64,000 nucleotides of DNA from Asticcacaulis endophyticus (GTDB taxonomy: Bacteria; Pseudomonadota; Alphaproteobacteria; Caulobacterales; Caulobacteraceae): the NCBI RefSeq assembly GCF_014652575.1, contig NZ_BMZB01000002.1:62001-126000 (forward strand), read 5' to 3'. This document shows positions 9,403 to 17,637 of the stretch, one piece after another. Position numbers and translations under genes: made by a program. Numbering within the stretch: position 1 is the first letter of the stretch; the number at the start of each line of letters is the position of its first letter. The notes below the pieces were generated by a model, which did not search any database, was not told the DNA's origin, and saw only the letters and a program-made list of their open reading frames with translations.

Positions 9403-9621
9403 TAGCAGCCTCGGAGTGACAATATACCAAGGTTTGCATGATTTCAGCACAAGGCAATGGTTGACAGGAACCCGTCGAAACATTGGCGGCTCTGGCGTGG
9501 GATAGGATGATCGGCGTAAATTTGCCGCCTAAAAGAGGTGTTGCCCTATTCTTCAGTCCACGGGTTGGCGAGATCCATCTGTTGTGGTTTAACGGCCGAC
9601 TACTGAACTGCTTTTGCTGAG

Positions 9622-9852
9622 ATGATGCTGATGAGTGTACGCCTGTATGATAGTGCCTGGGTTATGGTTGAGGGCAGCGACGTGCCAATGGCTGTGCGCA
9701 AAGACCTCCGCAATTTGGCGAACTTCAGGGTTGGCGAATTCACGTATGACATCGACGGCCGGGCGGTCGCAGATCAAATCGGCACTCCCGCGATCACAGC
9801 GATATTAAGTCTGCAGGCGGTTCAGGAGGCCAAGCAGCGCGGTGCCCTATAG
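9622..9852 (+). CDS. Small hypothetical protein
   Basis: 76 residues starting at one of three close ATG codons (9622, 9625, 9631). The composition is protein-like and soluble: a beta-rich first half (VRLYDSAWVMVEG) and a helical C-terminus (AILSLQAVQEAKQRGAL). No family is recognised. It stands alone, facing away from traG and towards the metallopeptidase-like gene on the opposite strand. No strong ribosome site is seen. Confidence 0.45.
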   Translation: MMLMSVRLYDSAWVMVEGSDVPMAVRKDLRNLANFRVGEFTYDIDGRAVADQIGTPAITAILSLQAVQEAKQRGAL

Positions 9853-9945
9853 GGTCAAACGGCCGTACTCTTATGGGAACGGCTTGCCTCGCTGAAAGCG
9901 GAACCGGCGTTTTTTTTCCAGCCGCAGCGAGGGACGGGTTTATAA

Positions 9946-10989
9946 TCAATCGGCGCTTTCCCCAGCCCCAGTCCATTCCCTGTCGACCTCGATCCAAATG
10001 CCATGTTCCCAGACGCTGGTTCTTACGCCAAAGCCATTCAAGAGGCGCTCAAGGATGCCCTCAACCTCGTCATAAATCTCCATTCCTGTCCATGCATCGA
10101 GGGACCAAAAGGGTTCAACCGATTTTTGGCTCGCCTCAATCAACCATCCGCTCGGCAGGTTTTTGAGCGCGTCTAATCGCTGCCGGTATTCTTCGTAAAG
10201 GGCAGGGTGTTCATCGATATTTTGTTCTATGTAATCGTAATGACCTAAAGCGTAACCAAGACATTGAAAGAGGAATTTCAGGCGACCCGCCACGCTTTCC
10301 CAGAAGAGCTCAAGATTGTCGTGAACGAAAAACGCTGTCCGGGCAGCCTCCATCTGCTCTTCTAGGTCACGGAGCGGACCCTCAAGCATATTGATCAGGT
10401 GCAGGCCGTCCGCAGGTGCCGCCCAAGCGGCTGCGCGCTGCGCGCAATATTCCGATTGGAGAGGATTAACAATGGGCTGGAGATTTCGATCGCGGCCGTC
10501 GCGCGGTAAAGCAGATTGCCACCCGCCAGGATAGCTACGCGAGAACACCCTGGTGTCGTGGACATGCCTTAGCTCGTGAACGAATGTCAATAAAGATGCA
10601 GGCTGGGACTCGTGGCCTTGCGAAAATATATTCTGCACAAGTCCAACATAAATTACCACTTCACTCCATATGTCTTCGTCAATGATGACGTTGCGCGCCA
10701 TCGCCAATCCAGTGCCGTACTCATTGTCTGTTGGTTCACCCGGGCCTACAAGCTCGCCATGGCTGGTTGATGCGGTCGCTGCGTTGTAATCAGTTGTTAC
10801 AATGAGCGCCTTCAGGCGGCTGAGATCAAGAATCGTGGACAGTTCGCGCGTTAAATTCAACAGGCTATTCGCAAATGCTCTCGCATCGACTTCGTCGCCC
10901 GTTGTCCATCCATCAATTGAAATACTAAACGACTCGGGGAGTGACATCACATGCTCATCGGTCGGCTCATCTTGCTCAGAAATATCCAT
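9946..10989 (-). CDS. Putative zinc metallopeptidase-like protein
   Basis: 347 residues from ATG 10989; ATG 11016 is possible but has no ribosome site. The central part contains HELRHVHD, an HExxH zincin motif with two histidine ligands and a catalytic Glu, followed about 40 residues later by SEYCAQRAAA, which supplies a Glu suited as third zinc ligand (ExxA). This arrangement is typical of zincin-fold metallopeptidases. No signal peptide or membrane segment is seen, so it is probably cytoplasmic. The rest does not resemble a family I know. It looks like cargo in a mosaic region. Peptidase activity is inference from the motif alone. Confidence 0.6.
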   Translation of the reverse strand: MDISEQDEPTDEHVMSLPESFSISIDGWTTGDEVDARAFANSLLNLTRELSTILDLSRLKALIVTTDYNAATASTSHGELVGPGEPTDNEYGTGLAMARNVIIDEDIWSEVVIYVGLVQNIFSQGHESQPASLLTFVHELRHVHDTRVFSRSYPGGWQSALPRDGRDRNLQPIVNPLQSEYCAQRAAAWAAPADGLHLINMLEGPLRDLEEQMEAARTAFFVHDNLELFWESVAGRLKFLFQCLGYALGHYDYIEQNIDEHPALYEEYRQRLDALKNLPSGWLIEASQKSVEPFWSLDAWTGMEIYDEVEGILERLLNGFGVRTSVWEHGIWIEVDREWTGAGESAD

Positions 10990-11286
10990 CAACCTTATCA
11001 CCCCAAAACGGCCCATTTGAATAGAAGGGTTTCGATGCCGAAGATACCATGATCCTAGCCTTCAAAGTATCCAATTGGACCGGAGGGTGTCCATGAGCTG
11101 TGGCGTCCAACAAACGTCCATTTCGATGGGTGTATGTACCCCGCTGACAAAAGCGCGCTTCGCTGCGCCATGCCAACGTTTGTGCATTTTCATATAGCTA
11201 CGATACGCTTTCAATTCCTATACCTTGACAAAATCCATCAAAAACACGATCTAATGTGTATTGAAGTCACATAAGAGTATCGTCTC

Positions 11287-11562
11287 ATGCCTAGAGTAAG
11301 TAATGAGAGCAACCCAAGATTCACAATGGAAATTCCGCCATTGGAGAAAGCGCGTCTGTTGCGCGCGGCAGCGCTCGAACACACTACGCTAAAAGATTTC
11401 ATGCTGCGCAATGCGTTGAATGCGGCAAATTCTGTGATCGAGCGTGCTGAGCACATTGCGCTGTCAGAACGTGATACGGAGAAGGTACTTGATCTCCTTG
11501 ATAATCCGCGTGAACCGAATGCGAATATGGTCGCCGTTCTAAAGGGGCGCCGGGGCAATTGA
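11287..11562 (+). CDS. DUF1778 (TacA-like) antitoxin
   Basis: 91 residues. The ribbon-helix-helix N-terminus (NPRFTMEIPPLEKARLLRAAA) followed by a helix containing TTLKDFMLRNALNAA matches DUF1778 antitoxins of GNAT toxin-antitoxin pairs. The C-terminal extension (ERDTEKVLDLLDNPREPN) is the usual toxin-neutralising tail. The stop codon overlaps the toxin's TTG start. Such antitoxins bind the toxin and repress their own promoter, here presumably in the 270 bp upstream. Confidence 0.9.
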   Translation: MPRVSNESNPRFTMEIPPLEKARLLRAAALEHTTLKDFMLRNALNAANSVIERAEHIALSERDTEKVLDLLDNPREPNANMVAVLKGRRGN

Positions 11563-12098
11563 CGACCTTTCCGACCTGGCATGAACTAGCCATTGATAAA
11601 GATCACGACCGTAAAGGGTTTGACTGCGGTCAGGCGGATCTAAACCTTTTTATTGCGCAATATGCCCGTCAGTCGCATCAAAGCGGTTCGGCAAAAACAT
11701 ACTGTGCGATTGATGACGCTGACGGTAAATCCATCCTTGGATTTTATACGATCAGTCCTGGACAGATAGATCTTCATCACGTTCCTTTGGCGGCTCGACC
11801 CGGCGGCGGCGGGCATCATGCCCTTAGTGGATACCGCCTTGCACGACTGGCGGTATCGAAAAAACATCAGGGGCAAAGCCTCGGCGGTCATCTCCTGGCG
11901 AACGCCGTTGAACGCTGCATCAAGGCGTCGCGGGAAGTCGGTGGGACAGCGTTGTTAATTGATGCCAAGGATGAGGCTGCCGCCAAATGGTATAGCAGAT
12001 ACGGCGCCTTCCAATTGGAAGACCGGCCCTTGTCTCTTGTCATTACCTATGCCGAGTTCAATAGGGCGCGCGCCGCTGCCGGCCTACCACCCCTCTAA
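11559..12098 (+). CDS. GNAT acetyltransferase toxin (TacT-like)
   Basis: 179 residues, TTG start overlapping the antitoxin stop (TTGA). The GNAT fold is seen with the acetyl-CoA loop at residues 104-110 (QGQSLGG) after the RLAVSKKH strand, and the conserved AAAKWYSRYGF segment carrying the catalytic Tyr region. The opening (FDCGQADLNLFIAQYARQSH) is characteristic of TacT/AtaT-type toxins, which acetylate the amino group of charged tRNAs and block translation. Pairing with DUF1778 supports a complete type II toxin-antitoxin module, probably stabilising the surrounding island. Confidence 0.92.
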   Translation: MTTFPTWHELAIDKDHDRKGFDCGQADLNLFIAQYARQSHQSGSAKTYCAIDDADGKSILGFYTISPGQIDLHHVPLAARPGGGGHHALSGYRLARLAVSKKHQGQSLGGHLLANAVERCIKASREVGGTALLIDAKDEAAAKWYSRYGAFQLEDRPLSLVITYAEFNRARAAAGLPPL

Positions 12099-12158
12099 CC
12101 AATCGAGGATCAAACACTCCGCATCTCGCTCACTAAGTAACCACCTTTAGGTTTTCGT

Positions 12159-12500
12159 TTATTGGCGCATTCTCTTTTGGTTGGTCCTCAAAAATGCGGT
12201 TAAGTGACGTATTTCATCGGTTGAAAGTTCGAGGATTAAATTGACGAGTGCTGACGCGAGTGGCGACAGCATTGGGTCGTTTGCGTCGATCTTAAATAGG
12301 TAAGCGGGATGAACCTTAAATGCTTTAGCTAAGGCATTAATATTGTTCGTGGTTAAACTCGTTTCGGCCCGCTCGATTTTACCAATCGTTTGTACAATAA
12401 AGCCGGATTTCTCTGCCAGATCTCCCCGGCTCCAGCCTTCGGCCTTTCGTCGCAGCGCGACGATCTTCCCAAATTCGATTTCCAGTGGATCTTTAGCCAT
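12159..12500 (-). CDS. XRE-family repressor, copy 1 (lasso locus)
   Basis: 113 residues. A helix-turn-helix of the Cro/CI type occupies residues 10-65 (GWSRGDLAEKSGFIVQTIGKIERAE), followed by a short helical tail. It is a paralogue of the gene at 13309-13650; both start MAK(D/N)PLEIEFGKIV and share most of the HTH. It faces away from the ECF sigma gene. A conserved 39-bp block lies exactly 64 bp upstream of its start, as in copy 2. Likely an autorepressor that also controls the divergent sigma factor. Convergent with the GNAT toxin, 60 bp away. Confidence 0.88.
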   Translation of the reverse strand: MAKDPLEIEFGKIVALRRKAEGWSRGDLAEKSGFIVQTIGKIERAETSLTTNNINALAKAFKVHPAYLFKIDANDPMLSPLASALVNLILELSTDEIRHLTAFLRTNQKRMRQ

Positions 12501-12563
12501 CCCAAAAGGTTAGCGCGACAGGTGAAGGCGGAAAACCAACTATTAAGGTACAAATGGAACGCA

Positions 12564-12602
12564 AAGAACCTTGATAAGGTACATTTTGTACATTATGGTG
12601 GT
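12564..12602. promoter_or_regulatory. Duplicated operator/promoter block, copy 1
   Basis: A 39-bp block that differs from 13714-13752 at about 6 positions and sits at the same distance (64 bp) from the start of its XRE gene. It contains nested dyads: ACCTT-GAT-AAGGT and GTAC-ATTTT-GTAC. It lies in the divergent intergenic region between XRE copy 1 and the sigma gene. The likely reading is an XRE operator overlapping one or both promoters; DNA binding is inferred, not seen. Confidence 0.6.
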
Positions 12603-12722
12603 GCTAATGACCCTGAATTACACACCGAAAGTAGTCATGGCGCGGCCGTGGGTTCCAAGGGGCGCCCGCCTCAGCCTGTTTTTCACGTTCCAAGAAAGCT
12701 TATTTGTCGGAGTGACGCGCAC

Positions 12723-13286
12723 ATGAGCCAAGTAACGGACATGGGGCATTGGTATCGCGCGCATGTGCTGGCCCACAGGTCAGCATATCTTGATATTGCG
12801 CGACGAATGCTCGGCGAAGCGCATATGGCCGAGGATATCGTTCATGATGTCATCGCAGAATTGATGTCAGACGATCGATGGAAGGCGATACCAGCACCCC
12901 GAATGTACTTGATGCGTGCAATATACAATCGGTGCGTAAACATCTGGCGCCGGAGGCAGGTAGTGTCACTTGTACCCTTGCCCGATTTCGAAACCATGGC
13001 CCTGGCTTTAGATCGACCTGATGCTACTCAGATACTTGAAGCAAAGGAAGGCATAGCAATTGTTAAGGGCGCGATAGACCGACTACCCCCGCAAATTCGT
13101 AACGTCATCATACTCCGCACGATAGAGAACATGAGCGTACGGGAAATATCGCGACGTTTCGGAACAAAGGAATCCGTAGTTCATCGCCAGGTAAAACGGG
13201 GGAGGGCGATGCTCGTCGAGCTTATGGCATCGTACTATACGCAGACTTTGAAGTCCGAAATGATTAAGCGGGCCAGTGATCTTTGA
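12723..13286 (+). CDS. ECF sigma factor (FecI-like) of the lasso locus
   Basis: 187 residues from ATG 12723, preceded by a GGAG ribosome site; the frame is open far upstream but that part is noncoding. Region 2 is seen at residues 20-75 (DIARRMLGEAHMAEDIVHDVIAEL, then AIYNRCVNIWRRR) and region 4 at 120-175 (LPPQIRNVIILRTIENMSVREISRRFGTKESVV), which is the FecI arrangement. It would direct transcription of the receptor genes when released from the FecR-like anti-sigma. Unusually, an XRE gene on the other strand separates it from fecR. Confidence 0.9.
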   Translation: MSQVTDMGHWYRAHVLAHRSAYLDIARRMLGEAHMAEDIVHDVIAELMSDDRWKAIPAPRMYLMRAIYNRCVNIWRRRQVVSLVPLPDFETMALALDRPDATQILEAKEGIAIVKGAIDRLPPQIRNVIILRTIENMSVREISRRFGTKESVVHRQVKRGRAMLVELMASYYTQTLKSEMIKRASDL

Positions 13287-13308
13287 GGAGCCAGATTCTC
13301 ACAGCACT

Positions 13309-13650
13309 TTATGGCATTTTCTTTTCGAGAAGTTTGAACAAGTCGTTCAACCATTCGATATCATCATGGGAAAATTTGAGGATTCGGCTGACAACCGTGG
13401 ATGCCAGCGGCGTCAACATAGGATCATTAGGTCCGCCTCTTCGGAACAGAAAAACAGGATCAACACCAAAGGACTTTGCCAGAGCGGTAATGTTATTCGT
13501 TGTGATGCTGGTCTCAGCGCGCTCTATTCTACCAATCGTGTTTCTGCTGAGGCCTGATTTCTCCGCCAGATCGTCCTGGCTCCACCCCTGAGCGTTACGT
13601 CGCTCAATGACGATTTTCCCAAACTCGATTTCCAGCGGATTTTTAGCCAT
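13309..13650 (-). CDS. XRE-family repressor, copy 2 (lasso locus)
   Basis: 113 residues from ATG 13650; the longer upstream frame is noncoding. HTH in residues 10-65 (GWSQDDLAEKSGLSRNTIGRIERAE). The paralogue at 12159-12500 has the same length and near-identical ends of the HTH (ERAETS.TTNNI.ALAK). It sits between the sigma and fecR genes on the opposite strand, ending 22 bp from the sigma stop, so the usual fecI-fecR operon is split. Its upstream operator block matches copy 1. Probably represses itself and the divergent fecR. Confidence 0.88.
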   Translation of the reverse strand: MAKNPLEIEFGKIVIERRNAQGWSQDDLAEKSGLSRNTIGRIERAETSITTNNITALAKSFGVDPVFLFRRGGPNDPMLTPLASTVVSRILKFSHDDIEWLNDLFKLLEKKMP

Positions 13651-13713
13651 ACTGAAAGGGTAATCTGACCTTCGAAAAGGGAAAACCAACCGTGGGGTGA
13701 CAATTGAAGCTTT

Positions 13714-13752
13714 AAGAACCTTGTTAGGGTACATCCTGTACATTAATGTGGT
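13714..13752. promoter_or_regulatory. Duplicated operator/promoter block, copy 2
   Basis: Matches the 12564-12602 block at about 33 of 39 positions, including the GGTACAT..TGTACATTA core with its GTAC inverted repeat. It lies 64 bp upstream of XRE copy 2 and about 160 bp upstream of fecR. The ACCTT arm is less symmetric here than in copy 1, so affinities may differ. Confidence 0.6.
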
Positions 13753-13910
13753 ACTATCGATGCTGAAAACATCTTTTCAGTTGTCTATTGGAAAGCTTTG
13801 GTTTCTTCAATCTTAGTGAGCGAACCAACCTCTCGCCCGTTGAATGGACTCACCGAGCCTTTCTTCATATGATATCCCTAAGAGCAAATCTCGATTGAGG
13901 CGCAGCTTCC

Positions 13911-14942
13911 GTGTCAGAAACTGATAGTAACTTGGCTCGATTAGAGGTCGCGGCAGACTGGTTTGAACAGCGCGCGGTCGGCGTGGTCGACGAAGTTGAA
14001 TTTGACAGGTGGTTGCGCGATCCGCGCAACATGGAAGCTTGGTTGGCCATATGTGATAGCGATGCGACGATTGAGCCGTTGCGTATAGCTCGAAAAATTC
14101 TCAAGGAAATGGATGGCATCACGCAAGCCCGGACCGCCGCAAACGATGATAAGGCGATGCGGCGTGGAGGCCCCGAAAAGCTAAAACAAGTAACTAAGCC
14201 TGGTCGGGGTGCCCTTAACCGGCGCAGATTATTCGTGATATTGACCGGAGCCGTCACCGCAGGTCTGGTGGGGACTGGGGCTTTGGTCGCCAATGCCAAA
14301 CAGAGCATCGAGACGGGGGTCGGCGAGCGACGACAGATAGCTCTTCCCGATGGCAGTAAACTGGACGTCAACACCGACAGCAAGGTCCTTTGGAGATTTG
14401 GAGCGGCGAAGCATGAGGTGTGGCTTGAGCGCGGCGAGGCTGCATTGGTAGCCAGCAAGGTGAAGAGACCGATAACTGTCAAAGCTGAGGGGTGGGCAGT
14501 GATTGCCTTAACAGAGGGGCAATATAATCTACGAAGGCAGGGCGATGCCCTAAGTGTTACTGTTTTACATGGCGATGCAGAGGTGACGACCGCAGTTGGT
14601 AAGGTGAAATCGGTTCACATGGGTGATGCAGTGGTGATGGAGAACGCTGGTTTGCAAATACATCCCGTAGCGTCGTCCGAACTTCAAAAAGCAACGTTGT
14701 GGCGCACCGGGCAACTCGCTTTTGATGGGGTAACACTGGCGCAAGCGGTCGAGGAATATAACCGCTATCTCATCACAAAAATCACAATACGTGACAAATC
14801 ACTAGGAAATATTCGTCTTTTGGCTACCGGACCATGGAGTACAGACGACCCCAAGGAATTTCTGGATACGTTGGCAGCTTCGTTTAATGTCAAAGTCACA
14901 AGGTCCGCATCTGGTGAATATGTTATTTCAAAATTCCTTTGA
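13911..14942 (+). CDS. FecR-family anti-sigma/surface signalling protein (lasso locus)
   Basis: 343 residues from GTG 13911 (GAGG ribosome site). Typical FecR plan: a cytosolic N-terminal helical anti-sigma domain with the conserved FDRWL..PRNMEAW pattern, one membrane helix at about residues 105-125 (RRLFVILTGAVTAGLVGTGALVA), and a periplasmic FecR domain (GERRQIALPDGSKLDVNTDSKVLW). It would hold the sigma factor inactive until the cognate TonB receptor binds its ligand. The receptor follows 78 bp downstream. Together these suggest surface sensing of the lasso peptide. Confidence 0.92.
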   Translation: MSETDSNLARLEVAADWFEQRAVGVVDEVEFDRWLRDPRNMEAWLAICDSDATIEPLRIARKILKEMDGITQARTAANDDKAMRRGGPEKLKQVTKPGRGALNRRRLFVILTGAVTAGLVGTGALVANAKQSIETGVGERRQIALPDGSKLDVNTDSKVLWRFGAAKHEVWLERGEAALVASKVKRPITVKAEGWAVIALTEGQYNLRRQGDALSVTVLHGDAEVTTAVGKVKSVHMGDAVVMENAGLQIHPVASSELQKATLWRTGQLAFDGVTLAQAVEEYNRYLITKITIRDKSLGNIRLLATGPWSTDDPKEFLDTLAASFNVKVTRSASGEYVISKFL

Positions 14943-15020
14943 TCTGCAATGTCAGTTTTGCGACGGTCGTTTGTATTTACCCTGAAGGGCTGATTGGTTC
15001 AGCCCATCAGGGGATAATTC

Positions 15021-17615
15021 ATGTCAAACAAATGGTTGAAGCGCCATGTGTCCGGCGCAGCGATAGTGTTCGCCCAAAATTTCTGCCGTCTCTCAGCGCT
15101 GCCACTCCTGGTCGGTCTCACAGTGGCGCCGCCCATTTCATCAGCGCAGACCGCACAGGTAACTTTCGATATTCCATCAGGGCCAGCTACGAAGTCTTTA
15201 CAGACGTTTTCCGAGCAAGCCGGGATCGCTGTAACAGCGCCGTTCGATGTTGCGGCAAAGATTCAGACATCAACGCTAAAAGGCAATTTCACACCTAGCG
15301 ATGCATTGAAAAAGCTCTTAGACGGAACCGATCTAGAAATCGCTAACGCTACGTCAAAGACTATTTCTCTTCGGATCAAGGTTTTAAAAGAAGCGTCTAC
15401 TCGCCCAGAGCCCGCAGTGGGAGCGGCGACCGAACGTGATCCGGTGGAGGTCGTCGTAACGGGGACCCGCTTGCGGAACGTCGCGCCCACATCGCCTCTA
15501 AAACAACTTGGGCGCGCCGAAATCGAGGGTTCGGCATTCAGCCGACTCGGTGACCTTTTGCGCGCCCAAACCGAAGTTTTCGGGGGCAGTCAGAACCCCG
15601 GTGTTCAGGCGGGTAGCCCACGCCAAGGGCAATCCAATATCACCAACGGCTCGACTATCGACCTACGGGGGCTGGGCTCGGATGCCACATTGGTCCTCCT
15701 CAACGGCAAACGTCTGCCTGGCAACGCCTACACTCAGGCGCCAGATGTATCGGCGATACCGCTGGCCGCCTTGTCGCGTGTTGAAATCCTGACAGATGGG
15801 GCGTCCGCTGTTTATGGTGCTGATGCGGTGGCAGGCGTTGTGAACTTCATTTTGCGCAAGGATTTAGACGAAACGGAAGTAGGGGCGCGTTTGGGAGGTG
15901 CGACACAAGGCGGCGGCTTTGAGCAAGCCTATGATGTCACCGCTGGCAAGACATGGACCAACGGGTTTGCAATGGTCGGCGCGCAGTATAGAACGCAACA
16001 ACCCATCCTTGCCTCGGATCGTGAGCTTACCTCTGAAGTTGTCCCGGTGAATAGCCTCGTGCGGAAGGATGAGAGGACATCGATTTTTCTCGCTGGCGAA
16101 CATAGCGTTTCGGACCGGTTGACGCTGCGAGGACAGGGCCTCCTATCCAGGTCGCAGTCAGGCTCCTTGCAGCAGACCTTTCCGGATAGCACACTTTATA
16201 TTGACCACACAGAATCTCAAACGGCGCATATGGCGCTGGGCGCTGACATGGAGATTTCCGGCGACTGGCGGATATCCCTAGACGTAAGCCACGCCGATGC
16301 GGCCGACAAACGTGGCACCGACTCGGAATGGGGGTACTCCGTAGACAATTGGACAAACCGGACCACGTCGGCGGAGGTAGGCGCATCAGGTACACTTCTT
16401 CATCTGCCTAGCGGTCCGGTACGGATGGCAGCGGGGCTGGGATATCGACATGATTTTTACCGGTACGTCGGCTATCTGGAAGAAGGGGCAAAGCGTGACA
16501 TTCGTTTTGCCTATGCCGAAGCGGTGGCACCGCTCGTCATGCCATCTGACCGTAAAGGCCTGAACAGTCTGGATTTAAGTTTCGCTGTCAGGACGGAAAG
16601 CTATAGCGACTTCGGGAACACCACCAACCCAAAATTCGGTGTGCGTTACGTACCCGTGCCGCGTTTGAATTTACGCGCGACCTGGGGCAAATCCTTCAAG
16701 ACACCTAACTTCAATCAGACAGCCGCCGCCGGCAATGTGTACTACTACGCCGCCACGAGCGTCGGATCGACCGACACCACACGGGCCGCGCTGATCGAAT
16801 ATGGCGGTAACCCTGACCTGAAGCCGGAAAAAGCGACCTCATCAACAATCGGCGTCGATTGGGCAACAGAACTGTCAGGGTTTAAGGTTTCTGTGACCTA
16901 CTTCCATATCGATTATAAGGATCGGGTCGTCGTCCCCATCAGTGTCTTGGGGGCGGCTTTGTCTGACCCGGCTTATGCGACCTTCGTGATTATGAACCCC
17001 ACGGCGCAAGAGCAGGCCACCTCAATGGCGTCTCTGACCGGAGGCGGGCAGTTTTATAATTTCTCGGGTGGCAGCTACAGTGTGGGGCGAACCCTCGCCA
17101 TCCTCAAAGATCGCTGGGTCAACGCCAGCAACCAGCAGATTTCAGGATTTGATGTTCGTGCGAACCAGCGCCTGACCTTTGCGACTGGGGTTCTGGATGC
17201 CAGCGTGTCGATCACCGATATGACCATAAATCAGGCTACCCTACCGGGGAACCCCGCGCAGACGCTTACGGGAACCTTGTTTTACCCGCCATCAACCCGC
17301 ATCGTGTCAGCCCTTACTTGGGAGGGGCCGCGCTGGAGGATAGGCAGCACGGTCAATTACATATCCGACGCGATTGATACAGGTGTAACCCCCAATGCCC
17401 GTATCGCGTCATGGACAACCGTTGACCTCATCGCGGGATGGCGTTTGCGCGGGGATCATCGGACCGAACTGCAATTGGCCGTCACAAACCTCTTTGACCG
17501 CGATCCGCCGATAGCCCGCGGCGCGGCGGCGAACTATCCCGGTCTGTATTATGACGGCACGACCGCCTCACCGGTCGGACGATTTATCGCCGTGACGCTC
17601 CGGCATCGCTTTTAG
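15021..17615 (+). CDS. TonB-dependent receptor with signalling (STN) domain, lasso locus
   Basis: 864 residues with an AGGGGATAATTC ribosome-site region. Signal peptide, then a secretin/TonB N-terminal (STN) domain at about residues 48-105 (FDIPSGPATKSLQTFSEQAG), the plug domain (GTRLRNVAPTSPLKQLGRAEIE, then DLRGLGSDATLVLLNGKRLPG) and a 22-strand-type barrel ending in Phe (ITLRHRF-like C-terminus). The STN domain shows it belongs to the FecA-like signalling class and works with the adjacent FecR. Receptors of this type accompany isopeptidase-containing lasso clusters in Caulobacterales, where they are thought to import the lasso peptide. Complete, no frameshift. Confidence 0.93.
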   Translation: MSNKWLKRHVSGAAIVFAQNFCRLSALPLLVGLTVAPPISSAQTAQVTFDIPSGPATKSLQTFSEQAGIAVTAPFDVAAKIQTSTLKGNFTPSDALKKLLDGTDLEIANATSKTISLRIKVLKEASTRPEPAVGAATERDPVEVVVTGTRLRNVAPTSPLKQLGRAEIEGSAFSRLGDLLRAQTEVFGGSQNPGVQAGSPRQGQSNITNGSTIDLRGLGSDATLVLLNGKRLPGNAYTQAPDVSAIPLAALSRVEILTDGASAVYGADAVAGVVNFILRKDLDETEVGARLGGATQGGGFEQAYDVTAGKTWTNGFAMVGAQYRTQQPILASDRELTSEVVPVNSLVRKDERTSIFLAGEHSVSDRLTLRGQGLLSRSQSGSLQQTFPDSTLYIDHTESQTAHMALGADMEISGDWRISLDVSHADAADKRGTDSEWGYSVDNWTNRTTSAEVGASGTLLHLPSGPVRMAAGLGYRHDFYRYVGYLEEGAKRDIRFAYAEAVAPLVMPSDRKGLNSLDLSFAVRTESYSDFGNTTNPKFGVRYVPVPRLNLRATWGKSFKTPNFNQTAAAGNVYYYAATSVGSTDTTRAALIEYGGNPDLKPEKATSSTIGVDWATELSGFKVSVTYFHIDYKDRVVVPISVLGAALSDPAYATFVIMNPTAQEQATSMASLTGGGQFYNFSGGSYSVGRTLAILKDRWVNASNQQISGFDVRANQRLTFATGVLDASVSITDMTINQATLPGNPAQTLTGTLFYPPSTRIVSALTWEGPRWRIGSTVNYISDAIDTGVTPNARIASWTTVDLIAGWRLRGDHRTELQLAVTNLFDRDPPIARGAAANYPGLYYDGTTASPVGRFIAVTLRHRF

Positions 17616-17637
17616 TCGACGGCCTGGAGCAACACAG

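Noticed and set aside
12390-12722. Long N-terminal extension of the ECF sigma factor
   Set aside because: Runs through the divergent XRE gene and the operator block; sigma region 2 begins after ATG 12723, which has a ribosome site.
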